Assembly: GCF_002160055.1 (NCBI RefSeq)
Contig: NZ_NFJV01000006.1
Coordinates: 1-64,000, forward strand
Direction: 5' to 3'
DNA length: 64,000 nucleotides
Source: Mediterranea sp. An20
GTDB lineage: Bacteria; Bacteroidota; Bacteroidia; Bacteroidales; Bacteroidaceae
In this document: piece by piece, positions 23,490 to 31,819 of the stretch
How the letters are laid out: each line of letters begins with the position of its first letter
How positions within the stretch are numbered: the first letter of the stretch is position 1
The notes under the pieces: model-generated
The model's database searches: none
Told to the model about the DNA's origin: nothing
The model's input: only the letters and a program-made list of their open reading frames with translations
Translations under genes and position numbers: made by a program

Positions 23490-24511
23490 TAGAAGGACAC
23501 GGTGATGACCTTTATAAATATAAGTACCCTATACGGATTAACTTCAGTTCGAATTTGACAGACTGGATAGATGCCACTCCTCTGCGCTTGTTCCTACGCG
23601 AGCGGGTAGGTGAAGTGCTCTCTGTTTATCCTGAACCCAGACCTTTTACTCTCGAAAGCCGTATAGCGAGTCATTTGCACTTGTTACCCGACAATGTCTG
23701 CGTTACGAATGGCGCTACGGAAGCTATTTATCTGATAGCCCAGACTTTTACCGGCATTCGGAGTGCTGTTTTTCAGCCTACATTCAGTGAGTATGCCGAT
23801 GCCGCCCGCATGTATGGTCATCGAGTGGTTTCGCTCTACCAATGGCCTGCTCACGGACGCTTGCCCGAAGACTTGCAGATGCTCTGGCTTTGCAATCCTA
23901 ACAATCCTACAGGTCAGGTACAGGATAAAGAAGCTTTGGCCTTATTGGTTGAAAACAATCCCCAAGTGCTGTTTGTCATCGACCAGTCTTACGAGGATTT
24001 CACTTTCAAGCCTCTTTTTTCGGCCTGTGAGGCGGCGAAGTATCCCAATGTGCTTCTGCTTCACTCCCTGACCAAGCGTTATGCCATGCCCGGTCTGCGA
24101 CTTGGATTTCTTACCGGGCCAGCCCCGCTGGTAGCTCACTTGCGTACGCACCGCATGCCTTGGTCGGTGAATGGAGTGGCATTGGAGGCTGGACTGTTTC
24201 TGACGGAACATCCGAATGCTATTCCTTTCGATTTATCGGGATGCTTGAAGGAGAAAGAAAGATTGGTGTCCCGCTTGTGTGCCATGGGGGTATTTGAAGT
24301 GTGGGATTCAGATACGCACTTCTTTCTGGTGCGTCTCCGCATGGGGCATTCTTCGGCTTTAAAGGATTATCTGGCCAGCGAACATGGCATACTTATCCGT
24401 GATGCTTCTAACTTTGAGGGACTGAACGAAGCTTTCTTTCGCCTGTCTGCCCAGCGGAAAGAGGATAACGATCATTTGTTGGAAGCTATGGCACAATGGT
24501 TGGAAAGTTGA
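23486..24511 (+). CDS. cobD: Threonine-phosphate decarboxylase-like PLP enzyme CobD
   Basis: A class I/II aminotransferase-fold protein of 341 residues. The PLP lysine is in 'HSLTKRYAMPGLRLGFLTGP' (SLTK, near residue 195), with 'NGATEAIYLIAQ', 'PTFSEYADAARMYGH' and 'LCNPNNPTGQVQD' upstream and the substrate arginine likely in the C-terminal 'FRLSAQ'. It resembles histidinol-phosphate aminotransferase, but the position between cobQ and cbiB points to CobD, which makes (R)-1-amino-2-propanol phosphate for the nucleotide loop. It overlaps cobQ by four bases and abuts cbiB with no gap. Confidence 0.88.
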   Translation: MIEGHGDDLYKYKYPIRINFSSNLTDWIDATPLRLFLRERVGEVLSVYPEPRPFTLESRIASHLHLLPDNVCVTNGATEAIYLIAQTFTGIRSAVFQPTFSEYADAARMYGHRVVSLYQWPAHGRLPEDLQMLWLCNPNNPTGQVQDKEALALLVENNPQVLFVIDQSYEDFTFKPLFSACEAAKYPNVLLLHSLTKRYAMPGLRLGFLTGPAPLVAHLRTHRMPWSVNGVALEAGLFLTEHPNAIPFDLSGCLKEKERLVSRLCAMGVFEVWDSDTHFFLVRLRMGHSSALKDYLASEHGILIRDASNFEGLNEAFFRLSAQRKEDNDHLLEAMAQWLES

Positions 24512-25456
24512 ATGATGATGGAATATGTGTTGACAGTTGCTCCTTTGCTCCTGGCTTGGGTACTTGACCGGGTGGTCGGAGACCCTTTGTGGCTACCTCA
24601 TCCCGTAGTGCTTTTCGGACGTATCATTGCTTGGTGTGAACATACCTTCAACCGTGGTGTCCGACGTCGGCTAAAAGGGGCATTGATGGCGGTGGTACTT
24701 GTAGCGGGTGTGTGGCTGGTTATGAAGGGGCTGCTATGGGGAGCTGGTGGTATTTCTCCGTGGTTGGAATGGGCATTAGAGGTTTTATTCATCTTCTATT
24801 GCCTGGCTGGAACTACCTTGGTGCGTGAGGTGCGCGAAGTCTTTCGAGCTGTCGACCGCTCTTTGGACGAAGGACGTCGGCAGGTAGCCCGTATTGTAGG
24901 GCGTGACACTCAGTCGCTCTCGGCTCAGGAGGTACGTACCGCCGCTCTGGAAACCTTGTCAGAAAACCTAAGTGACGGGGTTATCGCGCCGCTTTTTTGG
25001 TATCTTGTGCTTGGGGTGCCCGGCATGATGGCCTATAAGATGGTAAACACGTTGGACAGTATGGTGGGATACCGCAACGAACGCTACCGGAAGTTCGGTT
25101 CTTTTTCTGCCCGGATGGACGATGTGGCCAATTTCATTCCGGCCCGCCTCACGGCTCTACTCATGTTGCTCGTTTCCGGTCGTCCGGATTTGTGGAAGTT
25201 TGTGGTCCGTTACGGCAACCAGCATGCCAGTCCCAATTCCGGTTATCCTGAATCTGCTCTGGCTGGAATTTTGAATTGCCGTTTCGGAGGACCACACAAC
25301 TACTTCGGGGAAGAAGTCTGGAAACCCTACATCGGTTCCAATGAACGGATGTTGGACACTGCTGATATGCAAAAGGCGGTATCTGTCAACCGAAAGGCAG
25401 AAGTGCTGATGCTGCTCCTGATTATGTTGGCTGAGTGTCTGGCCGGTTGGTCATAA
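24512..25456 (+). CDS. cbiB: Adenosylcobinamide-phosphate synthase CbiB
   Basis: CbiB joins aminopropanol (phosphate) to adenosylcobyric acid in the inner membrane. The 314-residue protein has several membrane segments and the family motifs 'DRVVGDPLWLPHPVVLFGRII' region near the N-terminus (GDPxxLPHPV), 'ALETLSENLSDGVIAPLFWY', 'YKMVNTLDSMVGY', 'DVANFIPARLTALLM' and 'QHASPNSGYPESALAG'. It starts directly after the cobD stop. Its 3' end overlaps the convergent cobC gene by six bases, so no terminator separates the two blocks. Confidence 0.95.
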   Translation: MMMEYVLTVAPLLLAWVLDRVVGDPLWLPHPVVLFGRIIAWCEHTFNRGVRRRLKGALMAVVLVAGVWLVMKGLLWGAGGISPWLEWALEVLFIFYCLAGTTLVREVREVFRAVDRSLDEGRRQVARIVGRDTQSLSAQEVRTAALETLSENLSDGVIAPLFWYLVLGVPGMMAYKMVNTLDSMVGYRNERYRKFGSFSARMDDVANFIPARLTALLMLLVSGRPDLWKFVVRYGNQHASPNSGYPESALAGILNCRFGGPHNYFGEEVWKPYIGSNERMLDTADMQKAVSVNRKAEVLMLLLIMLAECLAGWS

Positions 25457-25981
25457 GCGGAGTCGGACAATGCTCCCATAAGCGGGTATATGTCGGAAAG
25501 CCTCTTCCGGTGTGATGATTCCGGCATAGATTTGTGCGCAGGCTATGACTCCTCCGTGTGTAAAGATACCTGCCTTCTGGAACGGTTTTCCGCACAAGTC
25601 CTTCATAAAAAGCGAAACCCGGTGCAGTTGTTCCATGAACGATTCTCCTCCGGTGGCAGCTACATGCAGGTAGTCTTTGTACCAAATATGCAGGCGGGGG
25701 TCGGTTATCTCGTCATAGCGTTGCATCTCCCAGTCACCGAAATTAATTTCCAGCAGGCGGTCGTCGCACACAGCATCAGCATAACCACAATACGTAGCCA
25801 GGCGTGTGCACCGGTTCAGCGGACTGGTGTAGACTGCTTCCAAAATGCCTTCTGACTGCAAGGCACGGGCTACTTGTGCTGCTTCTTCGGGGAAGGTGGG
25901 GCAGAGGGCAACGTCTGTCTGTCCATAGCAGGTTCCCGGAGGTACATCTACCGAAGTATGTCGAATCAGAATTACTTCCAT
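25451..25981 (-). CDS. cobC: Alpha-ribazole-5'-phosphate phosphatase-like protein CobC
   Basis: A 176-residue histidine phosphatase starting 'MEVILIRHTSVDVPPGTCYGQTDV': the catalytic RHT is at 7-9 and the 'GxCYGxxD' element is typical of CobC. Further marks are 'AVYTSPLNRCTRLA', 'LLEINFGDWEMQRYDEI' and 'GIFTHGGVIACAQIYAG' with the second catalytic His. Family role: removal of phosphate from alpha-ribazole phosphate or adenosylcobalamin phosphate. ATG at 25979-25981 is the correct start; a longer frame upstream is within cobS on the same strand. Its start overlaps the cobS stop by ten bases. Confidence 0.92.
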   Translation of the reverse strand: MEVILIRHTSVDVPPGTCYGQTDVALCPTFPEEAAQVARALQSEGILEAVYTSPLNRCTRLATYCGYADAVCDDRLLEINFGDWEMQRYDEITDPRLHIWYKDYLHVAATGGESFMEQLHRVSLFMKDLCGKPFQKAGIFTHGGVIACAQIYAGIITPEEAFRHIPAYGSIVRLRL

Positions 25982-26718
25982 AGCCAAGCCAGTGTGCAGA
26001 GATAGAAACTCAATTCGCAAAGCAGAAACAAGGCCCCGCAGCAGTCGCCCGTATATCCTCCCAAGCGTTTTTTCATCCAAAGGCAGAGCAGGAAGAAGAC
26101 AAGGGGAGGACACAGACAGAGCCACATCCATCCTGCCGGGAGCAGCAGACATACGGGTATCCACCCGAAGAAGGTTCCCATTAGTGCTTCTTTCGCCGAC
26201 ATCCTTCTGTAAGTGACTTGTGCTTTGCTTTCTTCTTCCTTGCGGGCATAGGGCAGGAAGTTGATAAGGTGTGAAGCGCACCATTTGGAGTAGGTATCGG
26301 CACAGAAAGCCACGGCACATAGTGTGTGGAGTGGCATGGCACCCATCTGCGTCATCAGCAGGAAATAGACAATGAGGCCGATGACGCCGAAGGTGCCGAT
26401 GTGCGAGTCTTTCATAATGGCCAGTGTCCGTTCGCGTGTAGTGCCTCCGCCAAAACCATCGCAGAAATCAGCCAGCCCGTCTTCGTGCAGACATCCCGTA
26501 ACGAGCAAACGGGCTGTCAGGGCAAGTATCCAGGCCACGGAAAGCGGAAAAATCTGTCCGGTCAGCCAAAGCGTCAGGGCCACAATGCCTCCTGTGAGCC
26601 ATCCCGTCAGCGGCCAGTAAGGTACTACCTGTTTAAAGCAGTCGGCGGGCACATGGGCTATTCGCCAGAAAGGCAGACGGGTGAAGAAGATAAAGGCGGC
26701 AAGCATGTTTTTCATCAT
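25972..26718 (-). CDS. cobS: Adenosylcobinamide-GDP ribazoletransferase CobS
   Basis: CobS joins adenosylcobinamide-GDP to alpha-ribazole (phosphate), the last major step of cobalamin assembly, in the inner membrane. The 248-residue protein begins 'AAFIFFTRLPFWRI', has about six membrane segments, and contains the metal-binding motif 'GCLHEDGLADFCDGFGGG' (near 80-97) and 'MKDSHIGTFGVIGLIVYFLLM'. Length is as expected. It overlaps cobC and follows cobT by seven bases, so the genes are one transcript. Confidence 0.95.
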   Translation of the reverse strand: MMKNMLAAFIFFTRLPFWRIAHVPADCFKQVVPYWPLTGWLTGGIVALTLWLTGQIFPLSVAWILALTARLLVTGCLHEDGLADFCDGFGGGTTRERTLAIMKDSHIGTFGVIGLIVYFLLMTQMGAMPLHTLCAVAFCADTYSKWCASHLINFLPYARKEEESKAQVTYRRMSAKEALMGTFFGWIPVCLLLPAGWMWLCLCPPLVFFLLCLWMKKRLGGYTGDCCGALFLLCELSFYLCTLAWLWK

Positions 26719-26725
26719 GGTTGCG

Positions 26726-27763
26726 TCAGAAGTATTTTGTTATTTCGGCATGAGTAAAGCTGTCCATCTCGTTAATCATGCGCACGGCTGAGTCTACCAG
26801 CGGGTAGGCGCACACGGCACCGGTGCCTTCGCCTAAGCGCAGGCCCAGGTTTAGGAGCGGACGGGTATGCAAGTAGTCCAGAAGCAGATGGTGTCCTGCT
26901 TCATCGCCTCCGTGGGCAAAGATGGCGTAAGACAGTACCTCCGGACAGAGGCGCGAAGCAGCCAAGATGCAGTTGGTCATGATGAAGCCGTCTACTAAAA
27001 TCACCATCTTCAGTTCTGCTGCCTGAAGCATGGCGCCTGTTGCCATCACCATTTCCAGTCCGCCGAAATGTCGAAGGACATCACAGGCCGAACCATCGCC
27101 CCGGTAGTGGGCTACGGCTTGCTGCAATACTTCATATTTGTGGTGGATACCGTCCTGATTCAGTCCGCTTCCTGCCCCGATGCACTGTTCCAGAGGAATT
27201 CCGGTCAGCAGATGCATCCACACCGATGAAGGCGAGGTGTTGCCTATGCCCATTTCTCCGAAACTCAGCACGTTGCTTCCTTCAGCATGACACAGACGTA
27301 CGATTTCTGCCCCATACTCTATGCATTGCTCAAACTCCTCTTCCGTCAGGGCGGGTTCGTGCAGAAAGTTGCGGCTTCCGCGGCGTACCTTCCGGTTGAT
27401 GATGCCCCGTTCATAGGGCAGCTCGTTGTCTACTCCGGCATCGACAATCTTGAGCTCGAATCCATGTTGTCTGCACAAGAAGTTGATGCCGGCACCTCCG
27501 TTCAGGAAATTCAGTATCTGTTGCCAGGTCACTTCTTTGGGCGACACGCTTACACCTTCTTCCACGATGCCGTGGTCGGCGGCGAAGATGACGTTTTGCG
27601 GATGCTTCAGTACGGGTGACAAGGTCTGTTGGATAAGTCCAATTTGCAGAGCCAGTTCTTCTAAGCGTCCCAGCGAACCCTTGGGTTTGGTCAGGTTGTT
27701 TATCTTGTCGGTCAGTGCGCGACGGATTAGTCCGTCGGGGCAAGTAATATTAAACGATTTCAT
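26726..27763 (-). CDS. cobT: Nicotinate-nucleotide-dimethylbenzimidazole phosphoribosyltransferase CobT
   Basis: CobT makes alpha-ribazole phosphate from a lower-ligand base and nicotinate mononucleotide. The 345 residues show '[19 protein letters not shown]', '[15 protein letters not shown]', 'GGAGINFLC', '[12 protein letters not shown]' and the C-terminal '[19 protein letters not shown]', where the Glu of GEGTGA is the catalytic base in the family. It overlaps cobU by 14 bases and is followed by cobS after seven. Which base it activates cannot be read from sequence. Confidence 0.95.
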   Translation of the reverse strand: MKSFNITCPDGLIRRALTDKINNLTKPKGSLGRLEELALQIGLIQQTLSPVLKHPQNVIFAADHGIVEEGVSVSPKEVTWQQILNFLNGGAGINFLCRQHGFELKIVDAGVDNELPYERGIINRKVRRGSRNFLHEPALTEEEFEQCIEYGAEIVRLCHAEGSNVLSFGEMGIGNTSPSSVWMHLLTGIPLEQCIGAGSGLNQDGIHHKYEVLQQAVAHYRGDGSACDVLRHFGGLEMVMATGAMLQAAELKMVILVDGFIMTNCILAASRLCPEVLSYAIFAHGGDEAGHHLLLDYLHTRPLLNLGLRLGEGTGAVCAYPLVDSAVRMINEMDSFTHAEITKYF

Positions 27764-28283
27764 TGGCAGTATTGGGTTTGATGACTACGGGAATGCCTGA
27801 TACCATAAGAATGACCCGGTCGGCCCGCTCGGCGATGTATTGGTTCATCCAGCCCAGCAGGTCGGTGAATTTGCGTTGCAGCTCATTGTCCGATGTGCCC
27901 CCCAAGCCTATTTCGTTGGTTACGAAGATGAACGTGGCATCCTGGTCGGTGAAGGCATCCCATTCGCGTTTCGCTTCCTCCAGCGTCCGGTCAATGTCGC
28001 CCTTCAGGTCGAAAAAGAAGTTGGTACACCACAGCGTAATGCAGTCTGTCAAAACCACACGTCCATCCACCCGGTGGCGGCTCAGATGCTTTTCTTCTTC
28101 GATGTTGGTCCATTCCGGTCCCCTCCGTTCCTGGTGGCGTGCCACACGCTGGCGGAATTCTTCATCCCAGATGCGTGCCGTGGCCAGGTAGACAGGGGTA
28201 GGAGAGAGGCGAAGGGCCAGTCTTTCGGCATAGCTGCTCTTGCCCGAGCGTGCTCCGCCGGTAATCAGGATAATCTCTTTCAT
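27750..28283 (-). CDS. cobU: Bifunctional adenosylcobinamide kinase/guanylyltransferase CobU
   Basis: CobU phosphorylates adenosylcobinamide and attaches GMP to give adenosylcobinamide-GDP. The 177-residue protein has the P-loop '[19 protein letters not shown]' (about 4-22), '[21 protein letters not shown]' with the guanylylated His, '[15 protein letters not shown]', and '[18 protein letters not shown]'. ATG at 28281-28283 was chosen ([10 protein letters not shown]); the frame is open 33 codons further up. It heads cobU-cobT-cobS-cobC. A TACTTTTG box on the minus strand at 28302-28309 could serve as -7 site. No riboswitch is visible upstream. Confidence 0.95.
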   Translation of the reverse strand: MKEIILITGGARSGKSSYAERLALRLSPTPVYLATARIWDEEFRQRVARHQERRGPEWTNIEEEKHLSRHRVDGRVVLTDCITLWCTNFFFDLKGDIDRTLEEAKREWDAFTDQDATFIFVTNEIGLGGTSDNELQRKFTDLLGWMNQYIAERADRVILMVSGIPVVIKPNTANEIV

Positions 28284-28428
28284 ATTTATGTAATGAGGGA
28301 ACAAAAGTAATGAAATCTGTTTGAAAAATGCCTCTGTGCGGCTTAAAAACTTCGCATCTTTTCTATAAAGAAGCATTGCCATTCTCTTGCTTTGTGCCTG
28401 CTTTTTTCTTTCTATTTGGGCACGATAT

Positions 28429-28488
28429 TGCTTATCTATAAGAAGCCGGGTGCAAAGGGCTTTGGAGCGTGCTTCTTATAGAGATGAA
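28429..28488 (+). repeat. Dispersed 22-bp-unit intergenic element, copy E (diverged)
   Basis: The box at 28429-28444 is TGCTTATCTATAAGAA. Two 22-bp units follow at 28445-28466 (ending CTTTGGA) and 28467-28488 (ending GATGAA); a third, if present at 28489-28510, is not recognisable. No clear inverted-repeat ends. It lies between the divergent cobU and sigma-factor genes. The remaining bases of 28310-28630 show nothing I can name. Confidence 0.55.
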
Positions 28489-28630
28489 GGACGCTTTTCT
28501 CAAATGGCACTTTTGCTCGTTCAAGAGGTACTTGAGGAAGCCTGGTGCATAAAACTGCATTTGTGTGTAACAATTCGGCCGGTGTTTCCGTCTTTTCAGT
28601 GTAACCCAATAAACATAACGCGATAGATTC

Positions 28631-29146
28631 ATGGATGCGGCCAGTTTTAAGAAGATGTTTTTGCCTTACCACCGTAAACTTTACGGGGTGGCTCTTCGTC
28701 TGCTGGAGAATGAAGATGATGCCGAAGACTTGCTCCAGGAAGCCTATCTGAAATTGTGGGACAAACGGGATGCATTGGGAGTTGTGGACAATCCCGAAGC
28801 TTTCTGTATTACGTTGGTGCGCAACATGTGCCTTGACCTGCTTCGTTCCGGACATTATGCGTGGAGCAGGCAACGTGTGGAGCTGACCGATGCCCTTCCG
28901 CTGGCTGTGCCGGATCATACCATAGCCAGCGACGATGCCCAAGTAGTGCAGATGCTTATAGATGATTTGCCTCCGCAACAGCGTCAGGTGGTCCGCCTGC
29001 GTGATGTGCAGGGTTATCCTTATGAGGAGATTGAGAACGTGACGGGACTCAGTGCTGTCAACATTCGTGTGATGTTGTCGCGGGCCCGTAAGAAGATACG
29101 TGAAGAATTTTTTAAATTGCGTGACTATGAAAAGAGAAGAGATTGA
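28631..29146 (+). CDS. ECF-type RNA polymerase sigma factor
   Basis: The 171-residue protein has sigma region 2 ('FLPYHRKLYGVALRLLENEDDAEDLLQEAYLKLWDKR' region, key: DAEDLLQEAYLKLW) and region 4 ('LPPQQRQVVRLRDVQGYPYEEIENVTGLS' region, key: GYPYEEIENVTGLSAVNIRVMLSRARKKIR), without region 3, as in extracytoplasmic-function sigma factors. The next gene is a membrane anti-sigma candidate that overlaps it by 20 bases, followed by a DUF4252-like exported protein. The trio suggests an envelope-signal circuit that may control its own operon. The target promoters are not known. Confidence 0.93.
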   Translation: MDAASFKKMFLPYHRKLYGVALRLLENEDDAEDLLQEAYLKLWDKRDALGVVDNPEAFCITLVRNMCLDLLRSGHYAWSRQRVELTDALPLAVPDHTIASDDAQVVQMLIDDLPPQQRQVVRLRDVQGYPYEEIENVTGLSAVNIRVMLSRARKKIREEFFKLRDYEKRRD

Positions 29147-29624
29147 ACGACTGTTGACCCTTTACTATGAAGGTCGGACTGATGAGCAGGAAGAAGAACG
29201 TCTGCGTCAAGCCCTTCTGAAAGCCGACGACCTGCCAGGTGATTTAGAGGTGGAGCGAACTTTGTTCCTTTCGCTTCACCAGCCGCATGCCGGAGAGGAC
29301 ATCTCTGTGCCCGACGGTCTGGAAGCCAGTCTGGAGGCCTTGATTGACCGGAAAGCCGCTGTACCTCGTCGGCTTTGGCTGAGGTGGGGAGCCGTAGCTG
29401 CTTCGTTGCTCCTGATTGTAGGAATAGGTTGGGGCATAGCAGAGATGCGTCGGCCTTCTGTGCCGCAAGACACCTTTACCAATCCCGAAGACGCACACCG
29501 CGCCCTGCAGGCCATCTTCATGGAGATGTCGATGCATTGGAACGAAGGCATGGAGCAGTTAGAAGCTTCGCAGCGCGATCTTATGGCGGTGCGGCGGGAA
29601 ATCAATGAAGAGTTTGAACCATAA
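29127..29624 (+). CDS. Probable anti-sigma factor, single membrane span
   Basis: The 165-residue protein starts inside the sigma-factor gene (ATG 29127, MKREEIERLLTLYYEGRT), has an acidic N-terminal cytoplasmic part of about 85 residues, one membrane segment near 90-108 (WGAVAASLLLIVGIGWGIAEM), and an outer part with 'DAHRALQAIFMEMSMHWNEGMEQLE'. The start 'LLTLYYEGRTDEQEEERL' is common in Bacteroides proteins encoded after ECF sigma genes. Function as anti-sigma is inferred from position and topology; no zinc-type anti-sigma motif is seen. Confidence 0.78.
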   Translation: MKREEIERLLTLYYEGRTDEQEEERLRQALLKADDLPGDLEVERTLFLSLHQPHAGEDISVPDGLEASLEALIDRKAAVPRRLWLRWGAVAASLLLIVGIGWGIAEMRRPSVPQDTFTNPEDAHRALQAIFMEMSMHWNEGMEQLEASQRDLMAVRREINEEFEP

Positions 29625-29643
29625 TCTTATTTATACATTAGTT

Positions 29644-30132
29644 ATGATGAAGTTTTTTAGATTCTATCTGGTCCTTGCGGCCGTGCTTCTGCCCTTGTGC
29701 GGCTGGGGGCAGGAAAAGCTGTTCGACAAGTACAGCGACATGAAAAACGTGAAGTCGGTCTATATTTCCAAGCCCATGCTGGAAATGGGACCGGAGTATT
29801 TCACCAACATCTATTTGGGCTCGAGCACCAAGAAACTGAATTCTGTCCGTCTGCTTTCCACGTCAGATTCTGTGGTCTGTAAGAAGTTGTTCAAGGACAT
29901 CCGTTCTCTGCTCAAGCCTTCCGATTACAAATTGCTGATGAAACAAAAGGGAACGTCCACCAGTTCGGAGTTCTACGTTTCCAAGTATGTAGATATCATT
30001 GAGGAATTGATTATGCTGACATACAAGGAAGATAAGTTCCTGAGGTTCATCTATCTGGAGGGAAAGATGACGGAAAAGGACGTGAAGGATATCCTGCTCT
30101 ATCAAGGGACTTCCGACAACGTAATCCACTGA
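29644..30132 (+). CDS. Exported DUF4252-like protein
   Basis: The 162 residues start with a signal peptide (MMKFFRFYLVLAAVLLPLCGWGQ). The mature part 'LFDKYSDMKNVKSVYISKPMLEMGP', 'CKKLFKDIRSLLKPSDYKLLMKQKG' and 'IEELIMLTYKEDKFLRFIYLEGKM' matches the pattern of DUF4252 proteins that often accompany ECF sigma genes in Bacteroides. Role unknown; perhaps the sensed or regulated partner of the sigma/anti-sigma pair. ATG at 29644 is 19 bases after the anti-sigma stop. An intrinsic terminator follows at 30225-30254. Confidence 0.8.
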   Translation: MMKFFRFYLVLAAVLLPLCGWGQEKLFDKYSDMKNVKSVYISKPMLEMGPEYFTNIYLGSSTKKLNSVRLLSTSDSVVCKKLFKDIRSLLKPSDYKLLMKQKGTSTSSEFYVSKYVDIIEELIMLTYKEDKFLRFIYLEGKMTEKDVKDILLYQGTSDNVIH

Positions 30133-30224
30133 ACAGATAGAAGAATTTCAGGAGCAGCCGGGAGAATGGAATGTAGGAATTTGCCGGTATCAAACCTGAC
30201 CAGAGAGGGAAAAGAGAGGGAAAC

Positions 30225-30254
30225 AAGAAAGGCGCGGGAAACCGCGCCTTTCTT
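30225..30254. terminator. Bidirectional intrinsic terminator between DUF4252-like gene and recA
   Basis: AAGAAAGGCGCG pairs perfectly with CGCGCCTTTCTT around a six-base loop (GGAAAC). The A/T-rich ends give a U-run in both directions, fitting the convergent genes on each side. Confidence 0.9.
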
Positions 30255-30275
30255 ATGGGTATTGGATAGGGATGC

Positions 30276-31322
30276 TTATTCTTTCGTTTTCAGCGCCTCG
30301 AAAATCTGGGCTTCCAGTTCTTCTGCCAGTTCGGGATTATCCAGAATCACTTGTTTGGCGGCATCACGTCCTTGTGCCAGCCTTGTGTCGTTATAGCTAA
30401 ACCACGAACCGCTCTTCTTGATGATGCCCAGTTCCGAACCTAAATCAATGATTTCGCCGGAACGTGAGATTCCCTCGCCGAACATGATGTCGAACTCTGC
30501 GCGGCGGAAAGGTGGAGCGACTTTGTTCTTCACAATCTTTATCTTTGTCTGGCGTCCCAGCACTTCATCGCCGTTCTTGATGGCCTGTCCCGGTCGGATA
30601 TCAATGCGTACCGAAGCATAGAACTTCAGCGCATTACCACCCGTGGTAGTTTCGGGGTTGCCGAACATGACTCCAATCTTCTCGCGCAGCTGGTTGATGA
30701 AGATACACGTGGTACGTGTCTTGCTGATGGCAGAGGTCATTTTTCGCAAGGCTTGTGACATGAGCCGTGCCTGCAACCCGACCTTGTTGTCTCCCATGTC
30801 CCCTTCGATTTCTGCTTTGGGAGTCAGGGCTGCCACGGAGTCGATGACAATGATGTCTACAGCCGACGAGTTGATAAGCTGGTCGGCAATCTCCAGTGCT
30901 TGTTCGCCATTGTCGGGTTGCGAGATAAGCAAGTTGTCTACATCTACGCCCAACTTGGCAGCATAGAAACGGTCGAAAGCATGTTCTGCATCAATAAAGG
31001 CGGCAATGCCTCCAGCTTTTTGAGCCTCGGCTATGGCATGTATGGCCAGCGTGGTCTTACCGGACGATTCCGGTCCGTAGATTTCGATGATGCGTCCACG
31101 GGGATAACCTCCCACCCCCAAGGCTACATTCAGTCCGATGGATCCCGTAGGAATCACTTCGACATGTTCTACTTCTTGGCTTCCCATGCGCATGATGGAG
31201 CCTTTGCCGAAGTTTTTCTCTATCTTTTCCATGGCCATCTGCAGAGCCTTCAGCTTTTCGTTGGAAGGCTGCTGGGATGCGCCATTTTCATTTTCAAAGT
31301 TCAGTTCGTCTTTTTTTGCCAC
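30276..31322 (-). CDS. recA: RecA recombinase
   Basis: RecA forms the filament that drives strand exchange and SOS induction. The 348 residues contain Walker A '[20 protein letters not shown]' region (GPESSGKT), '[20 protein letters not shown]', Walker B '[20 protein letters not shown]', L2 '[22 protein letters not shown]' region and '[19 protein letters not shown]'. Length is normal. It is the last gene of a minus-strand run after bcp (26-base gap). No obvious SOS box was found, and it may be transcribed mainly from the promoter at 33073-33104. Confidence 0.98.
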   Translation of the reverse strand: MAKKDELNFENENGASQQPSNEKLKALQMAMEKIEKNFGKGSIMRMGSQEVEHVEVIPTGSIGLNVALGVGGYPRGRIIEIYGPESSGKTTLAIHAIAEAQKAGGIAAFIDAEHAFDRFYAAKLGVDVDNLLISQPDNGEQALEIADQLINSSAVDIIVIDSVAALTPKAEIEGDMGDNKVGLQARLMSQALRKMTSAISKTRTTCIFINQLREKIGVMFGNPETTTGGNALKFYASVRIDIRPGQAIKNGDEVLGRQTKIKIVKNKVAPPFRRAEFDIMFGEGISRSGEIIDLGSELGIIKKSGSWFSYNDTRLAQGRDAAKQVILDNPELAEELEAQIFEALKTKE

Positions 31323-31348
31323 TTTCTTATGTGTATTAAATTAAAGAG

Positions 31349-31807
31349 TTATTGATTAGCTTTCAGTATCTGCGGCGCATGTTCCTTCGTCTTGATTTCC
31401 TTCGGGGTAAAGATGCGTTCGATGATACCCTCTTCATTAATGATAAAGGTAGTTCGGAATGTTCCCATGTATTTACGTCCGCACATGCTTTTCTCGCCCC
31501 ACACGCCAAACTGTTCCACCAACTTTTTGTCGGTGTCTGCTATCAGCGGAAAAGGGAGGGCGTTCTTCTCAATGAATTTCTGGTGTGACTTCTCGCTGTC
31601 CACGCTGGCGCCTATTACGGCGTAGCCTGCTTGTTGCAGTTCGTCATAATGGTCGCGTAGGCTGCAGGCTTCGGCTGTACATCCGGGCGTGCTATCTTTG
31701 GGATAGAAATACAGCACAACTTTCTTTCCTTTATAGTCACTCAGGCGGATTTCTTCGCCTTTTTCGTTTGTTCCCAATAATTCGGGCGCTTTGTCTCCTA
31801 CTTGCAT
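31349..31807 (-). CDS. bcp: Thioredoxin-dependent thiol peroxidase (Bcp/PrxQ)
   Basis: A 152-residue peroxiredoxin of the PrxQ group. The peroxidatic Cys is in 'FYPKDSTPGCTAEACSLRDHY', with the second Cys four residues later, the spacing usual for atypical two-Cys Bcp enzymes. Further motifs are 'VIGASVDSEKSHQKF' and 'GTFRTTFIINEEGIIERI'. It reduces hydroperoxides using thioredoxin. It lies between the dehydrogenase gene (12 bases upstream) and recA, so one transcript is likely. Confidence 0.94.
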   Translation of the reverse strand: MQVGDKAPELLGTNEKGEEIRLSDYKGKKVVLYFYPKDSTPGCTAEACSLRDHYDELQQAGYAVIGASVDSEKSHQKFIEKNALPFPLIADTDKKLVEQFGVWGEKSMCGRKYMGTFRTTFIINEEGIIERIFTPKEIKTKEHAPQILKANQ

Positions 31808-31819
31808 GTCTTTTGTTTT

